Made by a program: the position numbers and the translations under genes. From Gemmobacter denitrificans (GTDB lineage Bacteria > Pseudomonadota > Alphaproteobacteria > Rhodobacterales > Rhodobacteraceae), in assembly GCF_036964905.1 (NCBI RefSeq), contig NZ_JBALHR010000001.1, positions 310,001 to 374,000 of the forward strand: 64,000 nucleotides of DNA, given 5' to 3'. A model generated the notes under the pieces. It saw nothing but the letters and a program-made list of their open reading frames with translations. It did not search any database and was not told the DNA's origin. Of this stretch, positions 23,124 to 34,864 are shown piece after piece (within the stretch, counting starts at the first letter, position 1; each line of letters opens with the position of its first letter).

Positions 23124-24197
23124 ATGGCAACCGCAACCCTTCTCGACTTGAACGGAAAGCGCGACATGGACAAGACGAAGGCGCTGGAAAGCGCGCTGGC
23201 GCAGATCGAACGGCAGTTCGGCAAAGGCTCCATCATGAAGCTCGGGTCCGGCAACCCGGCCATGGATATCGAGGCAACCTCCACCGGCTCGCTGGGGCTT
23301 GATATCGCGCTCGGGATCGGCGGGCTGCCCAAGGGGCGGATCATCGAGATTTACGGGCCGGAAAGCTCGGGCAAGACCACGCTCACGCTGCATGTGGTGG
23401 CGGAAGAGCAGAAGAAGGGCGGCGTCTGTGCCTTTGTCGATGCCGAACATGCGCTGGACCCGCAATATGCCAAGAAGCTGGGCGTCAATCTGGATGAGCT
23501 GCTGATCAGCCAGCCCGATACCGGTGAACAGGCGCTGGAAATCGTCGATACGCTGGTGCGGTCGGGCGCGGTCAGTCTGATCGTGGTCGATTCGGTCGCG
23601 GCGCTGACGCCAAAGGCGGAAATCGAAGGCGACATGGGGGATGCCACCGTCGGCGCGCAGGCCCGCCTGATGAGCCAGGCGATGCGCAAGCTGACCGCCA
23701 GCATCGGGCGCAGCAATTGCATGGTGATCTTCATCAACCAGATCCGCATGAAGATCGGGGTGATGTTCGGCAACCCGGAAACCACCACCGGCGGCCATGC
23801 GCTGAAATTCTATGCCTCGGTCCGTCTGGATATCCGTCGCATCGGCGCGATCAAGGACCGCGAGGAAGTGGTGGGCAATTCCACCCGGGTGAAGGTGGTC
23901 AAGAACAAGGTGGCGCCGCCCTTCAAGCAGGTCGAATTCGACATCATGTATGGCGAAGGCATTTCCAAGACCGGCGAGCTGATCGATATCGGCGTCAAGG
24001 CGGGCGTGGTCGAAAAATCGGGCAGCTGGTATTCCTATGGCGATGAGCGCATCGGGCAGGGCCGCGAGAACGCCAAGACCTTCCTGAAGGCCAATCCGAC
24101 CATCGCGCTGGAGATTGAAGACAAGATCCGCGCCGCCAATGGGCTTGATTTCCACATGGCCGAGGGCACGGCCGAGGATGATGTGGTTGACATGTGA
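23124..24197 (+). CDS. recA: Recombinase RecA
   Basis: A 357-residue RecA that forms filaments on single-stranded DNA, carries out strand exchange and triggers LexA self-cleavage. Walker A is GPESSGKTT; the MAW region and L1/L2 loops are intact, including FINQIRMKIGVMFGNPETTTGG. Start at ATG 23124 (MATATLLDLNGKRDMDK), with AAGGA upstream; this N-terminal form is usual in the Rhodobacteraceae. An SOS box lies in the promoter and a terminator follows the stop. Confidence 0.97.
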   Translation: MATATLLDLNGKRDMDKTKALESALAQIERQFGKGSIMKLGSGNPAMDIEATSTGSLGLDIALGIGGLPKGRIIEIYGPESSGKTTLTLHVVAEEQKKGGVCAFVDAEHALDPQYAKKLGVNLDELLISQPDTGEQALEIVDTLVRSGAVSLIVVDSVAALTPKAEIEGDMGDATVGAQARLMSQAMRKLTASIGRSNCMVIFINQIRMKIGVMFGNPETTTGGHALKFYASVRLDIRRIGAIKDREEVVGNSTRVKVVKNKVAPPFKQVEFDIMYGEGISKTGELIDIGVKAGVVEKSGSWYSYGDERIGQGRENAKTFLKANPTIALEIEDKIRAANGLDFHMAEGTAEDDVVDM

Positions 24198-24225
24198 TCA
24201 AATCCGGGCCTAACCCCCGGAAATC

Positions 24226-24249
24226 AGGGCGCCTTCGGGCGCCCTTTTT
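24226..24249 (+). terminator. Rho-independent terminator after recA
   Basis: AGGGCGCC and GGCGCCCT stem with TTCG loop, followed by TTTTT, 29 bases past the recA stop. Confidence 0.9.
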
Positions 24250-24341
24250 CGTCATCGGGCCGTTGCGAAGGTGGACAGTGCCGAACCGCGCCGCTAAACG
24301 GGATCGCAACACCCCGCATCTGGCACAGGAGCCGCCTCCCC

Positions 24342-27002
<2,661 letters not shown>

Positions 27003-27005
27003 GCC

Positions 27006-27296
27006 ATGCCCACAGCCCTGTGGATCGCCCATGTCGAAGTCACCGACGCCGAGGCCTATGGCATCTATGCCAAGGGCGCAGGCCCGGCCATTGCAGCCCA
27101 TGGCGGGGTCTTCCTTGCCCGGGGTGGCCGCTATGTGCAACTGGAAGGCAATGATCGCGCCCGCAATGTCGTGGCGCGCTTCCCATCGGTTGAGGCGGCT
27201 GTGGCCTGCTACAACAGCGCGGAGTATCAGACGGCACTGGCCCATGCCAAAGGGGCCAGCATCCGCGATCTGGTGGTGGTCGAAGAAATCGAATGA
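27006..27296 (+). CDS. DUF1330 domain protein
   Basis: A 96-residue ferredoxin-like alpha/beta barrel protein of the DUF1330 family, with the pattern YGIYAKGAGPAIAAHGGVFLARGG and ending in VVVEEIE. Family function unknown, though related small folds act as monooxygenases or dimeric binding proteins. It follows alaS by 3 bases and is probably co-transcribed. Confidence 0.88.
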   Translation: MPTALWIAHVEVTDAEAYGIYAKGAGPAIAAHGGVFLARGGRYVQLEGNDRARNVVARFPSVEAAVACYNSAEYQTALAHAKGASIRDLVVVEEIE

Positions 27297-27328
27297 ATGA
27301 CCATCGCCGCCCTGCCCAAGTCTGATCG

Positions 27329-27787
27329 TCAGACGGGCAGGGCGGTGGTTTCCTTGGTTTCCTCCATCACGAAGCTGGCGGAAACGTCATGCAGATCGAC
27401 GCGGGCGATCAGATCCTTGTAAAGCCGGTCATAGGCCTTCACATCGGCCACGCGCGCCCGGATCAGGTAATCCAGATCGCCGGTCATCCGATAAGCCCCC
27501 AGAATTTCCGGCATGTCGCGCGTGGCCCGGGTGAACCGGTCCAGCCAATCGGGTGTGTGGCGTTCGGCCTTGATCATCATGAACACGGTCAGCCCCAGCC
27601 CCAGCTTGTCCGGGTCCAGCAGCGCGACGCGGGCGCGGATCACGCCAGCTTCTTCCAGCGCCTTGACCCGCCGCCAGACCGCATTGCGCGACAGGCCGAC
27701 CCGGTCCCCCAGATCTTCAAGCGACAATCCCGCATCACGTTGCAGGATGTTGAGGATGCGGCGATCGAGGTGGTCAAGTTTCTCCAT
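27329..27787 (-). CDS. Lrp/AsnC family transcriptional regulator
   Basis: A 152-residue regulator with the N-terminal helix-turn-helix (LDRRILNILQRDAGLSLEDL then GLSRNAVWRRVKALEEAGVI) and a C-terminal RAM/ligand domain (GAYRMTGDLDYLIRARV). Such proteins bind amino acids and regulate their metabolism. The effector and targets are unknown. It is convergent with DUF1330 and divergent from the amidotransferase gene, which it may control. Confidence 0.9.
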   Translation of the reverse strand: MEKLDHLDRRILNILQRDAGLSLEDLGDRVGLSRNAVWRRVKALEEAGVIRARVALLDPDKLGLGLTVFMMIKAERHTPDWLDRFTRATRDMPEILGAYRMTGDLDYLIRARVADVKAYDRLYKDLIARVDLHDVSASFVMEETKETTALPV

Positions 27788-27944
27788 ATCTGGAACTATG
27801 GCGGGAAAATTGCCACATGGCCAGCCCGAAGCGCCGATAATCCGGTCTTCATTTCTGCCACATATCCTTTACAATAGGGCAAACAGCAGAAACGGGCAGG
27901 TATCGTGCAAGTGTCAGTCATGTCGCGCAAGGGGGGGCACTAAG

Positions 27945-28739
27945 ATGTGCCGTTGGGCCGCCTATATCGGAACGCCGATCTTTCTGGAGGACATCGTCAG
28001 CCGCCCCGGCCATTCGTTGATCCATCAGAGCCATTGCGCCACCGAATGCAAGACCGCGATCAACGCCGATGGCTTCGGCATCGCCTGGTATGGCGACAAG
28101 CGGGAACCGGGCCTGTATCGCGATGTCATGCCTGCCTGGAGCGACCCGAACCTGCGCAGCCTTGTCTCCACCGTGCGGTCGGGGCTGTTCCTGGCCCATG
28201 TCCGCGCCTCGACCGGAACGGCCACCAGCCGCAACAACTGCCATCCCTTTACCCATGGCCGCTGGTCCTTCATGCATAACGGTCAGGTGGGCGGCTATGA
28301 ACAGTTCCGCCGCGATGCCGACATGATGATCCCGGATGCGCTTTACCCGGTTCGCAAGGGCGCGACCGACAGCGAGGCGCTGTTTCTGGTGGCCTTGGCC
28401 GAAGGGTTGGAGGACGACCCGCATGGCGCCATGGAACGGGCGGCGGCGCGGTTCATCCGGCTGGCGCGGGACAAGGGCGCGCTACCGCATCTGCGCCTGA
28501 CGGTGGCCATGTCGGACGGCACGCGGCTATATGCGATGCGCTATGCCACCGATGATCTGGCCCCCACGCTTTATCACCGCTGGTCAGATACGCGCGGCGG
28601 CCGGGCCATCGTGTCCGAACCGCTGGAAAGCAATGAAGACGGGTGGGAAGCCGTGCCGCCCTCAAGCTTCTGTATTTTCGACGGGGCCGAGGTGACGGTG
28701 CTGCCCTTCCTGCCCTGTCGGCTGGCGGCGGCGGCCTGA
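27945..28739 (+). CDS. Class II glutamine amidotransferase (YafJ/EgtC-like)
   Basis: A 264-residue Ntn-type amidotransferase. Start at ATG 27945, because removal of Met leaves Cys2 as the N-terminal nucleophile (MCRWAAYIGTPIFLE). Other hallmarks are NADGFGIAWYG, HVRASTGTATSRNNCHPF and FMHNGQV. No synthase domain follows, so the acceptor of the ammonia is unknown. A strong palindromic terminator follows. Confidence 0.88.
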   Translation: MCRWAAYIGTPIFLEDIVSRPGHSLIHQSHCATECKTAINADGFGIAWYGDKREPGLYRDVMPAWSDPNLRSLVSTVRSGLFLAHVRASTGTATSRNNCHPFTHGRWSFMHNGQVGGYEQFRRDADMMIPDALYPVRKGATDSEALFLVALAEGLEDDPHGAMERAAARFIRLARDKGALPHLRLTVAMSDGTRLYAMRYATDDLAPTLYHRWSDTRGGRAIVSEPLESNEDGWEAVPPSSFCIFDGAEVTVLPFLPCRLAAAA

Positions 28740-28758
28740 TTGGCCCCCAGAGATTGAC

Positions 28759-28786
28759 AAAGGGGCGGGAAATTTCCCGCCCCTTT
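28759..28786. terminator. Bidirectional terminator
   Basis: A perfect 28-bp palindrome with 14-bp arms (AAAGGGGCGGGAAA) between the convergent amidotransferase and typA genes. It has an A-run before and a T-run after, so it serves both strands. Three TTTGTC units follow directly (28784-28801). Confidence 0.9.
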
Positions 28787-28819
28787 GTCTTTGTCTTTGT
28801 CTTGCACCACTGACGCGGC

Positions 28820-30637
28820 TTATTCGTTGCGCGACTGGCGCTTGCGTTCATGCGGGTCAAGCTCGCGCTTGCGCAGGCGCACGATCTTGGGCGTGACTTC
28901 CACCAGTTCGTCATCATCGATATAGGCAATCGCCTCTTCCAGCGACATGCGCACCGGCGGCGTCAGGCGGACGGCTTCGTCAGTTCCGCTGGCGCGCACG
29001 TTGGTCAGCTTCTTACCCTTCAGCGGGTTCACTTCCAGATCGTTGTCACGCGAATGTTCGCCGATGATCATGCCGACATAGACAGCTTCCTGCGCGCCGA
29101 TGAACATCTTGCCGCGATCTTCCAGGTTCCACAGCGCGTAAGAGACCGAGATGCCGTTCTCCATGCTGATCAGAACGCCCTGACGGCGGCCCTGGATCGG
29201 GCCCTTATGCGCCACCCAGCCATGGAAGATGCGGTTCAGCACGCCGGTGCCCCGGGTATCGGTCAGGAACTGACCGTGATAGCCGATCAGACCGCGCGAC
29301 GGCACATGGGCCACAATACGGGTCTTGCCGACACCTGCCGGTTTCATCTCGACCAGATCGCCCTTGCGTTCGCCGGTCAGCTTGTCGATCACCGCGCCGG
29401 AATATTCGTCATCGACATCGACGATGACCTCTTCCACCGGTTCCATGCGCACGCCGTTTTCTTCCTTGAAGATCACGCGCGGGCGCGAGATCGACAGTTC
29501 GAACCCTTCGCGGCGCATGTTTTCGATAAGCACGCCCATCTGCAATTCGCCACGGCCCGAAACGATGAACGCCTCGCCACCCGGGGTGTCTTCAACCTTG
29601 ATCGCGACGTTCACCTCGGATTCGCGCAGCAGGCGTTCGCGGATCACCCGGCTTTGCACCTTGTTGCCGTCTTTCCCGGCCAGCGGGCTGTCATTGATGC
29701 CAAAGGTGACCGAGATGGTCGGCGGGTCAATGGGCTGTGCGGGCAGTGCGGTTTCAACCGACAGATCGCAGAGCGTGTCGGCCACGGTGGCCTTGGTCAT
29801 GCCCGCGATGGTCACGATGTCACCCGCCACGGCCTCGTCGATCGGCTGCTGCGACAGGCCACGGAAAGCCAGGATCTTGGTCACGCGGAACTGTTCGATC
29901 CGCTCACCCGTGCGGGTCAGCGCCTTCAGCGACGCGCCGACCTTCAGCGTGCCCGCCTCGACACGGCCGGTCAGGATGCGGCCGATGAACGGGTCGGCCG
30001 ACAGCGTGGTGGCCAGCATCTGGAAGGGCTCATCCGCCTTGGCCAGCTGCTTGGGCGCGGGCACATGGCGCACGACCAGTTCGAACAGGGCCGACAGATC
30101 CTTGCGCGGGCCATCCAGCCCTTCATCCGCCCAGCCAGCACGGCCCGAGGCGTAAAGATGCGGGAAATCCAGCTGTTCATCGGTTGCGCCAAGATTGGCA
30201 AACAGATCGAAAACTTCGTTCAGCGCGCGGTCGGGTTCGGCATCGGGCTTGTCGACCTTGTTCAGCACCACGATCGGGCGCAGGCCAAGGGCCAAGGCCT
30301 TGGAGGTCACGAATTTGGTCTGCGGCATCGGGCCTTCGGCGGCATCCACCAGCAGCACCACACCATCGACCATGTTCAGGATGCGCTCCACCTCGCCGCC
30401 GAAATCGGCGTGTCCGGGCGTATCGACGATATTGATGCGGGTGCCGTTCCATTCCACCGATGTGGCCTTGGCAAGGATGGTAATCCCACGCTCGCGTTCG
30501 ATGTCATTGCTGTCCATCGCGCGTTCGGTGGTGGCCTGATTGTCGCGATAGGTGCCGGACTGTTTCAGCAGTTCGTCCACCAGCGTGGTCTTGCCATGGT
30601 CAACGTGCGCGATGATCGCGATGTTGCGAAGCTCCAT
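28820..30637 (-). CDS. typA: Translational GTPase TypA/BipA
   Basis: A 605-residue ribosome-binding GTPase of the EF-G group, involved in ribosome assembly and stress adaptation. G1 is HVDHGKTTL, the switch-I region holds RERGITI, G3 is DTPGH and G4 is NKVDKPDA. Start set at ATG 30637 (MELRNIAIIAHVDHG), the family's usual N-terminus; a GTG six codons upstream (30655) is possible. Length as expected. Confidence 0.96.
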   Translation of the reverse strand: MELRNIAIIAHVDHGKTTLVDELLKQSGTYRDNQATTERAMDSNDIERERGITILAKATSVEWNGTRINIVDTPGHADFGGEVERILNMVDGVVLLVDAAEGPMPQTKFVTSKALALGLRPIVVLNKVDKPDAEPDRALNEVFDLFANLGATDEQLDFPHLYASGRAGWADEGLDGPRKDLSALFELVVRHVPAPKQLAKADEPFQMLATTLSADPFIGRILTGRVEAGTLKVGASLKALTRTGERIEQFRVTKILAFRGLSQQPIDEAVAGDIVTIAGMTKATVADTLCDLSVETALPAQPIDPPTISVTFGINDSPLAGKDGNKVQSRVIRERLLRESEVNVAIKVEDTPGGEAFIVSGRGELQMGVLIENMRREGFELSISRPRVIFKEENGVRMEPVEEVIVDVDDEYSGAVIDKLTGERKGDLVEMKPAGVGKTRIVAHVPSRGLIGYHGQFLTDTRGTGVLNRIFHGWVAHKGPIQGRRQGVLISMENGISVSYALWNLEDRGKMFIGAQEAVYVGMIIGEHSRDNDLEVNPLKGKKLTNVRASGTDEAVRLTPPVRMSLEEAIAYIDDDELVEVTPKIVRLRKRELDPHERKRQSRNE

Positions 30638-30715
30638 CGGAGGGGTCTCTTTCACAAATATGGTTTGGCGCGGCCTTACAGGAGGGCGCGGGGAAAGGCC
30701 AGTGAAACCTGTATG

Positions 30716-31318
30716 TCAGGTCGCGATATAGCGGTCGCGGCGGTGGTTGATGGCGATCACAAGGTTCACCACCAGCGCGCCAAGGAAGGACAGTGCAACC
30801 GTCGGCAGATCGCGCAGGGCAAGGGCGGCGGCAAAAAGCAGGGCATCGAACCCCAGTTGCACCCATCCCGCGCGCCAGCCTAGCCGGTCCTGCAGCATCA
30901 GCGCGACAATGCCGATGCCCCCCAGCGAGGCGCCATGGCGAAACAGCGCCAGCAGGGCAGCACCCGACAGAAAGCCGAACAGCACCGCGCCGAAAACCGG
31001 GTTCAGTGTGGCAAAGCTGACCCAGCCGGGCATGACCATGGTCAGCCCCGACAGGGCGGCGACCGCCACAAAGGTCTTGACCGTGAAGGCCCATCCCATG
31101 CGCCACCAGCCCAGCAGATAGAAGGGGATGTTGATGGCAAAGAACACCGGCCCGAACCCCCAGCCCGTGGCATAGGAAATCAGCACCGCCAGCCCCGCCG
31201 TCTGCCCGGTGACAAGGCCAAGATGGGTCAGCACCAGAATGCCGAAGGCGGCCATGGTCGCGCCAAAGGCCAGGCCTTGCGCATCTTCGATCAGGGAATG
31301 GGTCTTGGGGTCGGTCAT
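30716..31318 (-). CDS. YitT family membrane protein, copy 1
   Basis: A 200-residue protein with five or six hydrophobic segments of the YitT/DUF161 type (GLVTGQTAGLAVLISYATG, FRHGASLGGIGIV). Family function unknown. It ends in NHRRDRYIAT, and the neighbouring paralogue ends NHRRDRYVAA. It lies downstream of that paralogue in the same direction with a 40-base gap. Confidence 0.85.
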   Translation of the reverse strand: MTDPKTHSLIEDAQGLAFGATMAAFGILVLTHLGLVTGQTAGLAVLISYATGWGFGPVFFAINIPFYLLGWWRMGWAFTVKTFVAVAALSGLTMVMPGWVSFATLNPVFGAVLFGFLSGAALLALFRHGASLGGIGIVALMLQDRLGWRAGWVQLGFDALLFAAALALRDLPTVALSFLGALVVNLVIAINHRRDRYIAT

Positions 31319-31358
31319 GGCGCGGGCTTACCCTGCGTGGCGCAAAAGGGCCAGAGGC

Positions 31359-31961
31359 TCAGGCTGCGACATAGCGGTCGCGGCGGTGGTTGACCGCCAG
31401 AAACAGCGCAAACACGGCCGCCCCGATGAAACTGTAGGCCAGAATGTCCCAGGGCAGGATGAAGGCGGCCAGCGCAAAGATCACCAGGTCTGACAGAAGC
31501 TGCGCATGACCGGCGGCAAAGCCGGTCCGGTCCTGCAATTCCAGCCAAAGCACCGAAATGCCCCCGAAACTTCCGCCATGGCGCACCACGGCCAGACCCG
31601 CAATGCCGAACAGCATGCCGAACAGGCAGGCCGCGACCACCGGGTCCATCCGCCCCAGTTCCACCCAGCCGGGCAGCAGGGCCACCATGCCGGACAGGGC
31701 CGCCGTGGTGATCAGGGTTTTCGCAGCGAAGCGCCAGCCCATGCGCCGCCAGCCAAGGCCCAGAAAGGGCAGTGTGACGCCAAAATAGACCAGCGGAAAG
31801 GGCAGCCCGGTCAGATGGGCGATCAGCACGGCGATACCCGTGGTCTGCCCGGTGACAAAGCCCATATGCGTCAGGATATGCATGCCAAGCGCCGCCATGC
31901 TGACGCCAAAGGCGATGCCCTGCGCATCTTCCAATGCGGAATGTCGGTGGGTGTCGGTCAT
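31359..31961 (-). CDS. YitT family membrane protein, copy 2
   Basis: A 200-residue paralogue of the downstream gene, with the same length and topology (GFVTGQTTGIAVLIAHLTG, VRHGGSFGGISVL, NHRRDRYVAA). Roughly half of the residues match by eye. The two genes look like a tandem duplication and are probably one transcript. Function unknown; they may form a hetero-oligomer. Confidence 0.85.
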   Translation of the reverse strand: MTDTHRHSALEDAQGIAFGVSMAALGMHILTHMGFVTGQTTGIAVLIAHLTGLPFPLVYFGVTLPFLGLGWRRMGWRFAAKTLITTAALSGMVALLPGWVELGRMDPVVAACLFGMLFGIAGLAVVRHGGSFGGISVLWLELQDRTGFAAGHAQLLSDLVIFALAAFILPWDILAYSFIGAAVFALFLAVNHRRDRYVAA

Positions 31962-32048
31962 GCGGGCCTCCTGTCGGCATGGGTCATATATTCTGACCTA
32001 AATTCCGTCAATCCGGCGGGCTCTTCCGCGCAGGCATGGCAGACATGC

Positions 32049-32077
32049 AAAAAGGGCAGCCCTACGGGGCCGCCCTT
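32049..32077 (-). terminator. Rho-independent terminator after icd
   Basis: On the minus strand, AAGGGCGGCCCC and GGGCTGCCCTT pair around a short loop, then a T-run. It lies 24 bases past the icd stop. Confidence 0.85.
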
Positions 32078-32100
32078 CTGTAGAACATCCGTCGCCGGGA

Positions 32101-33315
32101 TCAGCCAGCGAGTGCCTTGTTCAGATACTCGTCCACCTTTTCCAGATAGCCCATGGTGGTCAGCCACTTCTGATCAGGGCCAACCAGCAGCGCCAGGTCC
32201 TTGGTCATCCAGCCGTCTTCCACGGTCTGCACGCAAACCTTTTCCAGCGTGGTGGCGAAACGGGCCAGCGCCTCGTTGCCATCCAGCTTGGCGCGGTGCT
32301 TCAACCCGCCGGTCCAAGCGAAGATCGACGCGATGGAGTTGGTCGAGGTTTCCTTGCCCTGCTGGTGCTGGCGATAGTGACGGGTCACGGTGCCGTGGGC
32401 GGCCTCGGCCTCCACGATCTTGCCATCGGGCGTCATCAGCACCGAGGTCATCAGACCAAGCGAGCCGAAGCCCTGCGCCACGGTGTCCGACTGCACGTCG
32501 CCATCGTAGTTCTTGCAGGCCCAGACATAGCCGCCCGACCATTTCAGCGCCGAGGCCACCATGTCGTCGATCAGGCGATGTTCGTAATGGATGCCTGCCG
32601 CCTTGAACTTGTCGGCAAATTCTTCCTCATAGACCTTCTGGAACAGATCCTTGAAGCGGCCGTCATAGGCCTTCAGAATGGTGTTCTTGGTCGAGAGATA
32701 GACCGGCCAGCCCTTCATCAGGCCATAGTTCATCGACGAACGCGCGAAGTCGATGATCGACTGGTCGAGGTTGTACATGCCCATGGCCACGCCAGCGGCG
32801 GGCGCATCGAACACGTCTTTCTCGATCACGGTGCCGTCTTCGCCCACGAATTTCATCGTCAGCTTGCCCTTGCCGGGGAAGCGGAAGTCGGTGGCGCGGT
32901 ATTGGTCACCAAAGGCATGGCGACCGACAACGATCGGCTGGGTCCAGCCTGGCACCAGACGCGGCACGTTCTTGCAGATGATCGGCTCGCGGAAGATCAC
33001 GCCGCCCAGGATGTTGCGGATGGTGCCGTTCGGCGATTTCCACATTTGCTTGAGGTTGAATTCCTCGACGCGCTGTTCATCAGGGGTGATGGTGGCGCAT
33101 TTCACCGCAACGCCGACCTCTTTGGTCTTCATGGCGCTGTCGATGGTGATCTGGTCATTGGTGCGGTCACGCTCTTCGATGCCCAGATCGTAATAGAGCA
33201 GGTCCACGTCCAGATAGGGCAGGATCAGCTTCTTCTTGATGAAATCCCAGATGATCCGGGTCATTTCATCGCCGTCCATCTCCACGATGGGGTTCGCCAC
33301 CTTGATCTTGGTCAT
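32101..33315 (-). CDS. icd: NADP-dependent isocitrate dehydrogenase
   Basis: A 404-residue dimeric isocitrate dehydrogenase of the eukaryote-like subgroup, oxidising isocitrate to 2-oxoglutarate in the TCA cycle. Features include IVEMDGDEMTRIIW at the start, KSPNGTIRNILGG with the substrate-binding serine and NRR-like arginine region, and EAAHGTVTRHYR, the NADP-binding region. Monocistronic with its own terminator. Confidence 0.96.
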   Translation of the reverse strand: MTKIKVANPIVEMDGDEMTRIIWDFIKKKLILPYLDVDLLYYDLGIEERDRTNDQITIDSAMKTKEVGVAVKCATITPDEQRVEEFNLKQMWKSPNGTIRNILGGVIFREPIICKNVPRLVPGWTQPIVVGRHAFGDQYRATDFRFPGKGKLTMKFVGEDGTVIEKDVFDAPAAGVAMGMYNLDQSIIDFARSSMNYGLMKGWPVYLSTKNTILKAYDGRFKDLFQKVYEEEFADKFKAAGIHYEHRLIDDMVASALKWSGGYVWACKNYDGDVQSDTVAQGFGSLGLMTSVLMTPDGKIVEAEAAHGTVTRHYRQHQQGKETSTNSIASIFAWTGGLKHRAKLDGNEALARFATTLEKVCVQTVEDGWMTKDLALLVGPDQKWLTTMGYLEKVDEYLNKALAG

Positions 33316-33420
33316 GCGCCTGGCCTTTTCAGGTTGAGGATTCGGATGCCCGCTGCATAGCGGAAAAACAGCGGCTTGGGAAGTGCGGTATGCCGATGTA
33401 TACCGAATTCGACGCAGTCG

Positions 33421-34596
33421 TCAGCGAGAAGCCGCAAACCAGCCTTTGGCCTGCGCAGCGACCCAATCCCAAACCTCGGGCGCACCACGCGCCACCTTTT
33501 GCCCGACGCGGCTTTGCAACTGGTCCCAGGTGACCCCATAGGTGACCCAGGTGCCGCCCCCCGACATCAGGTTGGCCAGCACCGGCTGCACCCGATCCAG
33601 CGATTTGGCAAAGACGGCATCCGGGGTTTCGGCAGCTTCGAATTCTTCCCATATCGCACGAAGTTCGGCTCGCAACGCCACGGGAAGCAATCCAAAAATG
33701 CGATCCGCGGCGCGGGATTCGGCGGCCTGTGTCTCGGTCGATCCATGGGCCATGCCATTGGCGGAATGGATCGGCACATCGCCCACGTCGATTTCCACCA
33801 GATCATGCAGGATCAACATGCGGATCACGCGGGCGATATCGACACCCGGCGCGGCATGTTCGGCAAGGGCAAGCGCATAAAGCGCCAGATGCCAACTGTG
33901 TTCGCCCGAATTTTCGTGCCGCGATCCATCGACCAGCGTGGTCGCGCGATAGACCGATTTCAACTTGTCCGCTTCGGCGAGAAAGGCCAGCCGGGCCAGA
34001 AGATCGGGCGAAGTGCCGGGCGGCGCGGGGTGCCCATCAACCCAGGCCGCCACCAAGGCATGAACTTCGGGCCATTCCTGGGCAAAACGGGCGCAGCGCC
34101 CCCGGGCGATGTTGTCGCGCACCACCTGTTTGTGATCGTCCAGCGGGGCTTCGGCCTGCAGCACCTGAAACAACGGCTGCGCATGGTCCAGCCGCTTGGC
34201 AAAGCGGGCGTCAGATGTCTGCCCTGCCTCGAATTCGCGCCACAGCGCCAGCAGTTTCGTGCCCTGATCCGCAGGCAACAGACCGAACAGCCGATCCGCC
34301 GCCGCCTGTTCTGCCAGCGCCACGGCGGCAAAATCGTGGTCTTCGTTGATCGGATGGTCGCCCACCTCGATTTCGACCAGATCATGCAGCAACATCATGG
34401 CGATCACCCGGTCGGCATCAGCCCCGGGTTCCAGATCAGCCATGACCAGCGCATAAAGCGCCAGATGCCAGCTATGTTCCGCCGAGTTTTCGGGCCGCGC
34501 CAAGGACATCAGCACATTGGCGCGATCCACCGATTTCAGGCGGTCGGCAGTGTTCAGAAAGGCAAATTGCGCGGCCAAACGGTCAGATTGGGTCAT
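33421..34596 (-). CDS. Protein with two tandem HD hydrolase domains
   Basis: A 391-residue protein made of two homologous HD domains of the YfbR/HDDC2 type. Domain 1 has SAEHSWHLALYAL (His41) and LLHDLVEIEVGD (His71-Asp72). Domain 2 has SGEHSWHLALYAL (His233) and ILHDLVEIDVGD (His264-Asp265). Members usually hydrolyse deoxynucleoside 5'-monophosphates and are single-domain (~190 residues). Both halves keep their metal ligands, so both could be active. The substrate is inferred from the family only. Confidence 0.87.
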   Translation of the reverse strand: MTQSDRLAAQFAFLNTADRLKSVDRANVLMSLARPENSAEHSWHLALYALVMADLEPGADADRVIAMMLLHDLVEIEVGDHPINEDHDFAAVALAEQAAADRLFGLLPADQGTKLLALWREFEAGQTSDARFAKRLDHAQPLFQVLQAEAPLDDHKQVVRDNIARGRCARFAQEWPEVHALVAAWVDGHPAPPGTSPDLLARLAFLAEADKLKSVYRATTLVDGSRHENSGEHSWHLALYALALAEHAAPGVDIARVIRMLILHDLVEIDVGDVPIHSANGMAHGSTETQAAESRAADRIFGLLPVALRAELRAIWEEFEAAETPDAVFAKSLDRVQPVLANLMSGGGTWVTYGVTWDQLQSRVGQKVARGAPEVWDWVAAQAKGWFAASR

Positions 34597-34635
34597 GTTT
34601 CAACCGATACGCGAGCCTTGGCCGCGCCGCAACCC

Positions 34636-34863
34636 TTAGCCACCGGTCTTGCGATGGCTTTCAAGGCGGCGGTTCAGGAATTCGCGCCCCCGCCGTTCGG
34701 CCAGACGCACCCGCATCGCCGTCAGAAAGCCTTCTTCCATCGACGGCGATACGGTTGAAAGCATCTTGGCGACCTCCAGATAGAAACGGTCATTGCCCAT
34801 TTCATCCTGCGCGGCCAAGACATCTTCGGCCAGTTTGTCGGCAAGCGCCTCGGTCACGCTCAT
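34636..34863 (-). CDS. Small conserved hypothetical protein
   Basis: A 75-residue, mostly helical protein (VAKMLSTVSPSMEEGFLTAM, then an arginine-rich tail). No domain recognised. It follows the alpha/beta hydrolase gene by 1 base, so the two are one transcript. Function unknown. Confidence 0.7.
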   Translation of the reverse strand: MSVTEALADKLAEDVLAAQDEMGNDRFYLEVAKMLSTVSPSMEEGFLTAMRVRLAERRGREFLNRRLESHRKTGG

Positions 34864-34864
34864 C

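Noticed and set aside
33386..33405. CGGTAT/ATACCG inverted repeat upstream of icd as an operator
   Set aside because: Only 6-bp arms with an 8-bp spacer, single copy, no adjacent regulator; too weak to list as a site.
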